A DNA stretch of 64,000 bases from Pirellulales bacterium. GTDB lineage: Bacteria; Planctomycetota; Planctomycetia; Pirellulales; Thermoguttaceae. Made by a program: the position numbers and the translations under genes. Where the stretch lies: contig JAFGPV010000161.1 of NCBI GenBank assembly GCA_016936015.1, forward strand, positions 1-64,000. Direction: 5' to 3'. The notes below the pieces were generated by a model. That model was not told where the DNA came from. It did no database searches and saw only the letters and a list, made by a program, of their open reading frames with translations. How positions within the stretch are numbered: position 1 is the stretch's first letter; each line of letters opens with the position of its first letter. Shown in pieces: positions 59,849 through 64,000 of this stretch.

Positions 59849-61897
59849 CTATGAAGCCACCGTTGGTGGTGAAGTCATCTCCGCCTGCTCCACGATCAAC
59901 ACGTGCTCGCCGAATTCCTGGCTGTTTTCGTCGATTTTCCGGCCGCGGTCGTCGAGTTGGGTGTCGGCCTCGGCGGTGCGTTTTCTGGCCACCCGCATCA
60001 GGTTGTCGTAGAGCCTCTGGCGGTCGGTCTTGTTGATGCTGCTGACGGCGCCGGCCACTTCGCCGACGTAGCGGAGGAAGAGGTTGCGGCGCTGGCCTTC
60101 GTGGTGGACGCGGCGGCGGCGGCGGAGGTACATGCCGAGCTTGCGGCCGACGGCCTGCAGCGCCAGGCGGATCTCTTTCTGGATCTGGGGATACGAGGCG
60201 ACCGCCTCCTTCGACTCGCTGGTAAACGGCACCCAGACGCTGGCCATGTGGACCATCAGCGTGACCGGCCCGGCGGGCAGCGAGCCGCGGGACTGTTGCA
60301 GGCCGTAGGCCCGCCAGTTAGTCTGCATCACGGTTTGGGTGATGGCGCAGGCCCCGGCCTGGAATTGCAGCGGGACGCGGTTGGCGTAGCGGAGGATGTT
60401 CATCGACTGGCCGTCGCTGACGTTCACGTTTTGCAAGGCCTCGTGCAATTTATCGATCTCCGCCTTTTTCAGATTGCCGGGAGAAACCCGGGTCTTTAGG
60501 GCCGACTCGGCGAGGATTTTATCGGCCCCGTCGGCCCCGATGCCGTTGAAGGTGGTGATGAGGAACTGCCGCAGCGTCCGGGCGTCGGTCTCTTCGATCA
60601 GTTCGGCCAATGCTTCGCGGCCGACGCGGTGCGCGACGGCGGCTCCGCCGTAGGCCAGGCCCACCTCGATCACGAAGGGATTTCCCCGGTACACGGCCGG
60701 TGGCCGGGTGGCCGCGGTGTAGAACTCGCCCGGCACGATGTGGTGCAGGCCCTTGATGATCAGTTCTTCGCCGATCGGCGAGATGCAATCGGTCGTCGGC
60801 GCGGGAATCTTCGTCTCCTGGATGGCCTTATAGATCAAATCGGCCTCGTGCCGCCCGCTCTTTTTCGGATTTGAGCGGATCTTGACCCCGGCCTTCTCGC
60901 AGATCTTCTTGGCGATTTTCCGCGAGACCCGGGAAAACGAGGTCCCCAGGAACTGCGCAATCGTCGGGGCCTTTGTGTCCTTGAGCATCGTGACCAGATG
61001 GCCCAGTTCCACGCCGTAGGGGTGCGGCTTGATCTCTTTCGGCTCCGGCGGCAGGTTCTCCGCCACTCGGGCGTAGTCGATTTTCTTCTCGTCGGGATCG
61101 GTATAGTGGATCGCCACGTGCGGATTGGCGATGGCGGTCTGTTCGAGGTACTCGTCCACGCTGCCGCGACCCCGCTGGTATTTGCCTTCCAGCTCAATCG
61201 TCACCCGGGTGCCGTGTTCCAGGTCCTCCCACTCGATGCCGTGTTTATCGATGGCCCGCTGTCCGGCGGCTCCGGGGGGCACTTCGACGCCGTCGCCCCT
61301 GCCGTTGAGGATCTCGGGCAGGTTCCGCTTGGTGTCGATCTGGATCTCGTAGTAATGGGCTGGATCCTTCCGCGAGATTTTCGACATGATTTTGATCGGC
61401 TTGCCGGTGGTCAACATGCCGTACATCCCCGCCGCGCTGATGCCGATCCCCTGCTGGCCGCGGCTCATCCGCAGGCGGTGGAACTTCGAGCCGTACAGCA
61501 GCTTGCCGAAGATCAGGGGGATGGTCTTTTTCAGGATTCCCGGCCCGTTGTCCTGCACTCCGACCTTGTAGCGGTCGGGGCTGATGCGTTGGACGTGGAC
61601 CCAAATTTCAGGCAAGATGCCGGCCTCCTCGCAGGCGTCAAGGGCGTTGTCGACCGCTTCCTTGACGGCCGTCAACAAGGCCCGGCGGGGGCTGTCGAAA
61701 CCCAGCAGATGCCGGTTCTTGGCGAAAAATTCGCTGACGGAAATGTCCCGCTGACTGGCCGCCATCGACTGGGCGGTTGCCCGTCGGCGAAGGCGCCGCG
61801 CGGCCTGGCCGTTGGCGCCAGAGTGGGAGGGACTAGAATTTGTGGCGGATCTCTTCACTGGGGGGGGTGGGGTAGTAGCCAAACTTGCGTGCTCCAT
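59849..61897 (-). CDS. top6B: DNA topoisomerase VI subunit B
   Basis: A 682-residue GHKL ATPase, from the ATG at 61897 with AAGGAG seven bases upstream. N-box [20 protein letters not shown], the glycine loop [16 protein letters not shown], an H2TH segment (about 275-340) and the transducer domain with [15 protein letters not shown] are present. The B subunit provides the ATP gate of the type IIB topoisomerase. No subunit A (Spo11-like) gene lies next to it on either side in this window. A basic Arg-rich N-terminal tail (res 17-45) precedes the GHKL domain. This archaeal-type enzyme is rare in bacteria. Confidence 0.95.
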   Translation of the reverse strand: MEHASLATTPPPPVKRSATNSSPSHSGANGQAARRLRRRATAQSMAASQRDISVSEFFAKNRHLLGFDSPRRALLTAVKEAVDNALDACEEAGILPEIWVHVQRISPDRYKVGVQDNGPGILKKTIPLIFGKLLYGSKFHRLRMSRGQQGIGISAAGMYGMLTTGKPIKIMSKISRKDPAHYYEIQIDTKRNLPEILNGRGDGVEVPPGAAGQRAIDKHGIEWEDLEHGTRVTIELEGKYQRGRGSVDEYLEQTAIANPHVAIHYTDPDEKKIDYARVAENLPPEPKEIKPHPYGVELGHLVTMLKDTKAPTIAQFLGTSFSRVSRKIAKKICEKAGVKIRSNPKKSGRHEADLIYKAIQETKIPAPTTDCISPIGEELIIKGLHHIVPGEFYTAATRPPAVYRGNPFVIEVGLAYGGAAVAHRVGREALAELIEETDARTLRQFLITTFNGIGADGADKILAESALKTRVSPGNLKKAEIDKLHEALQNVNVSDGQSMNILRYANRVPLQFQAGACAITQTVMQTNWRAYGLQQSRGSLPAGPVTLMVHMASVWVPFTSESKEAVASYPQIQKEIRLALQAVGRKLGMYLRRRRRVHHEGQRRNLFLRYVGEVAGAVSSINKTDRQRLYDNLMRVARKRTAEADTQLDDRGRKIDENSQEFGEHVLIVEQAEMTSPPTVAS

Positions 61898-62197
61898 CAC
61901 TTAACTCCTTCGTATTGTGCCGATTATAACGATTATCCCGGCGAGTGCCCACCCGGGTTTCCTTGTATTTTCCACAAACTATGTCTCTTCGCTGCAACCT
62001 GAATATAAAGATTTACCCCTTCCATCGTTGCCGGCCGAGATTCTTACAAGGAGTTATCGAACAAGTCTATTTAAGAAATGTAGGAGGCGGCTCCTGCCGC
62101 CGATTTGTGACATTCTATCGGCTACAAGATCAGGTAATTCATCCGCAAGGTTAAGAAACGGCACACGGAGTGTGCCTACGACCAAGGAGTCTCCGCA
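61898..62197. other. Divergent intergenic region with a repeat arm and hairpin
   Basis: Between Top6B and the small secreted protein. Positions 62080-62105 hold a lone diverged arm of the GTAGGAGGCGGCTCC family (full copy at 46777). Positions 62160-62176 form a 7-bp hairpin, GGCACACGGAGTGTGCC, in the leader of the next gene. No gene was seen. Confidence 0.5.
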
Positions 62198-62509
62198 ATG
62201 AAGCGTTGGTTGATCTTAGTTTGTTTTCTCGTGATGGGTTTTTCCATCCTTAGCGCTACGGCGTCTGCGGAATTGCCCTATTACGGGTCGGAAGATCTGT
62301 TTTACAACTACTACGTGCCGCCGGTCGGCGCCGGGAGCGTGGGCGCCCAGATGTACTTATGCCCGCGGCCGACGCCGCCCCTGGTGGGCCACACCTACAT
62401 CACCTATCAGCCGTTGATGCCGCACGAGTTCCTGTGGCGCCATCGGCGGTCGTACGTCCGGAACCATGCCGACGGCAGCCGCACGTACACCAGGGTGCGT
62501 TGGCACTAA
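62198..62509 (+). CDS. Small secreted protein of unknown function
   Basis: A 103-residue protein with AAGGAG upstream. The signal peptide is about 1-24 (LILVCFLVMGFSILSATASA). The mature part is rich in Tyr, Pro and Arg (LPYYGSEDLFYNYYVPPVG, HRRSYVRNHADGSRTYTR). I do not recognise a domain. It is probably co-expressed with the similar small secreted gene downstream. Confidence 0.75.
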   Translation: MKRWLILVCFLVMGFSILSATASAELPYYGSEDLFYNYYVPPVGAGSVGAQMYLCPRPTPPLVGHTYITYQPLMPHEFLWRHRRSYVRNHADGSRTYTRVRWH

Positions 62510-62628
62510 ACCGCGATTCCGCCGGTCGTTCGTCGATGAACGACTGAAAAATATCCCACAAGGTCCTATGGGACTCCTGGGTCTTATAGGTCCCCTGAGA
62601 ATCACACGTTCCTGCAAAGGATTTTCCT

Positions 62629-63003
62629 ATGAAGTGTCTAGCCAAAACGATCCTCCTTGTTTCCATCATTGCACTGCTTTACGGCTCGGCCTATGCCGGC
62701 GGATTTGGTTCCTGCAAAGGACGCCGGGCGTACTGGAACTCGATGACCACTCCCTGGCACGGCGGCTACTACGATCCGGCCTGGGGGATGCCGGTGGCGC
62801 TGGTCGTGCCGCCGACGGCCGAGAATCAGACCAAGTGGGGCTGGGGAGTGGGTAATACCCGGGTCGTGTCGATCGACCATCAGTTCCAGCGCAACTATCC
62901 CGGCCCGGGCTACTACAACCGCGCATTCTTCCGCCCCACTCCCCCCTGGCCCAGCGACACCGACCAGTTCGGCGTCTATTACATCCGCGGCCCGTGGAGG
63001 TGA
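62629..63003 (+). CDS. Small secreted Trp/Tyr/Pro-rich protein
   Basis: A 124-residue protein. The signal peptide is about 1-23 (TILLVSIIALLYGSAYA). The mature part is rich in Gly, Trp, Tyr and Pro (YWNSMTTPWHGGYYDPAWG, PGPGYYNRAFFRPTPPW). Style and position suggest a functional pair with the previous gene. Function unknown. Confidence 0.75.
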   Translation: MKCLAKTILLVSIIALLYGSAYAGGFGSCKGRRAYWNSMTTPWHGGYYDPAWGMPVALVVPPTAENQTKWGWGVGNTRVVSIDHQFQRNYPGPGYYNRAFFRPTPPWPSDTDQFGVYYIRGPWR

Positions 63004-63019
63004 GTTGTTTCCGTCGTCC

Positions 63020-63092
63020 AACGCCCCGCGATGGCAATCGCGGGGGTGCGGGGCCGCTAACTTACTCCTGGGATTGCCATCCCAGGGCGTTG
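63020..63092. repeat. Inverted repeat between convergent genes
   Basis: CAACGCCCCGCGATGGCAAT and ATTGCCATCCCAGGGCGTTG form outer arms, and each also holds a small palindrome (CCCGCGATGGCAATCGCGGG, CCTGGGATTGCCATCCCAGG). It lies between the secreted protein and the convergent TPR gene. Confidence 0.8.
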
Positions 63093-63128
63093 AGACGAGA
63101 TGGTGAATTCGAGATTCAATAACCGCGT

Positions 63129-64000
63129 TTACTCCCGGCTGCGCCGGAGCAGTTCGAGATACTTCCGTTTCAACTCCGCCCCACCGAGTTCCGGGTACGA
63201 GAGTTCCACAATGCGGATGTCCCTGGCCGCCTCCGTCTTCTTCCCTTCACGATAGTGGATCAGGGCCAGGGCGTACTGTGCCCGAAGCCAGGCGGGGCTG
63301 CCCGGCTTCGATTTTTGCGCCACGGTTTTCCACCGCGTCAGGGCCTTGGCTTGCGAACCGCCGTCCGGACGGTCGAGCAGCAGTTGGGCATGGGCTTCCA
63401 CGATGCCGAGATCGTCGGGAAACTGCCGCTCTAAAGACTCGTGGGCCGCCAGGGCCTCCTGCGTCCGCCCGGCGTCGGCCAGGGCCTGGGCACGGATCCG
63501 TTCCCAAGACGGCCTCTGCACCGGTGTGAAAGTCCCTTCCGCCATCTCGATCGCCCGCAGTTGCAGTTCGGCCAGTGGTTTCCGCTCCCCTTCGGGCAGC
63601 TCCTCGGCGACGCGGCGTAATCCGTCGAGAACCTCCAGCCACGCAGCCGGGGAGGAGCCGGTCATTTGCGTCAAGACCTCCCGAGCTTGGGCCGTTTTTC
63701 CCTGTTGGGCCAGGGCGTAGATCATCAACGCCTGCACGGCCGATTTCCACGCCGCGTCCGCGTCGCTGGAATTCTGCAGCGCCGCCGCCAGGATGTTTTC
63801 CGCTCGTTCCGCACCCTTGTTCGTGTAGCGAAGCCGGATCCGCGCGGCCGCCAGCGCCGCCGCCCGGGCCGCGGGACTGAACCGCTCCGGCAACCGTCCG
63901 TCCGGCGTCAAGATCGAGGCCTCGAACCACGCCGCCGCCTTGACCGCCGCGTCGCCGGTCGGTTTGCCCGCTGCGCGAAGCTCCTCGCACCACGCTTGGC
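63129..64000 (-). CDS. TPR-repeat protein, cut by the window edge
   Basis: At least 290 residues are visible; the frame stays open to 64000, so the true start lies outside. Helical repeats of about 34 residues follow the TPR pattern (AVQALMIYALAQQGKTAQAREVLTQ, LRAQYALALIHYREGKKTEAARD). It probably serves as a protein-binding scaffold; the partner and upstream domains cannot be seen. Confidence 0.75.
   Translation of the reverse strand, partial: QAWCEELRAAGKPTGDAAVKAAAWFEASILTPDGRLPERFSPAARAAALAAARIRLRYTNKGAERAENILAAALQNSSDADAAWKSAVQALMIYALAQQGKTAQAREVLTQMTGSSPAAWLEVLDGLRRVAEELPEGERKPLAELQLRAIEMAEGTFTPVQRPSWERIRAQALADAGRTQEALAAHESLERQFPDDLGIVEAHAQLLLDRPDGGSQAKALTRWKTVAQKSKPGSPAWLRAQYALALIHYREGKKTEAARDIRIVELSYPELGGAELKRKYLELLRRSRE

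Noticed and set aside
61917-62201. A 94-residue frame upstream of the small secreted protein
   Set aside because: It lacks a ribosome binding site, crosses a repeat arm and overlaps the next gene's leader.

Overview
The window looks like a chromosomal segment of a planctomycete (Planctomycetota, probably Pirellulales or a relative). The evidence is the gene set: two DUF1559 prepilin-like proteins with H-X9-DG C-termini, a PEP-CTERM protein, AMN1-like leucine-rich repeats, a Tat-exported Gfo/Idh/MocA oxidoreductase, a topoisomerase VI B subunit, an orphan mraZ, XylR-type PBP-AraC regulators and a PVM-type bacterial microcompartment (BMC) operon. No rRNA, tRNA, CRISPR array, transposase or prophage was recognised.

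Layout. 0.3-6 kb: secreted glycosidase-like protein, MraZ, and an overlapping PEP-CTERM/DUF1559 pair. 6.4-16.5 kb: double-GGDEF protein, short UvrC, solitary Type IIG-like restriction-methylation enzyme, HTH protein, divergent phosphoglycerate kinase and an HPt protein. 16.9-22 kb: secreted Cys/Pro-rich repeat protein convergent with cysteine synthase, then a J-like/discoidin membrane protein and a YqeG-type phosphatase. 22.4-26 kb: M50 protease, AzgA-type purine permease, SDR. 26.2-32.9 kb: chaperone block groEL1-groES-groEL2-dnaJ-grpE-fmdB-yacG behind a good sigma-54 promoter match. 33-41 kb: membrane protein, lone MoxR ATPase, polyprenol-phosphate glycosyltransferase, PTPS-III-like pterin enzyme, HD protein, LRR protein and Gfo/Idh oxidoreductase. 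41-50.6 kb: a minus-strand operon that reads deoR, pduL, two BMC-H shells, ackA, BMC-P, pduP, BMC-P, RpiB-like protein, BMC-P, class II aldolase, PEPCK/HPrK-like P-loop protein. 50.9-64 kb: an 815-residue double XylR regulator, DUF1559, hydrolase, DUF1571, MBL hydrolase, transaldolase, NAD(P)H-hydrate dehydratase, Top6B, two small secreted proteins and a TPR protein cut by the window end.

The BMC genes form a coherent pathway. Deoxysugar-phosphate (fuculose/rhamnulose-1-P) is cleaved by the aldolase to lactaldehyde. PduP oxidises the aldehyde to acyl-CoA, PduL makes acyl-phosphate and AckA makes acid plus ATP, inside a shell of two hexamer and three pentamer proteins. The unusual member is the terminal PEPCK/HPrK-like gene, which sits 22 bp behind the aldolase.

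The most pervasive unexplained structure is a large set of inverted repeats (about 20-110 bp, several families, some with perfect 21-33 bp arms). They fill most spacers, including those inside the BMC and chaperone operons. Related elements also lie in frame inside uvrC, the HD gene and the restriction gene, and a separate roughly 200-bp element with GAAGTGCAAC boxes occurs twice and supplies the C-terminus of the HTH protein.
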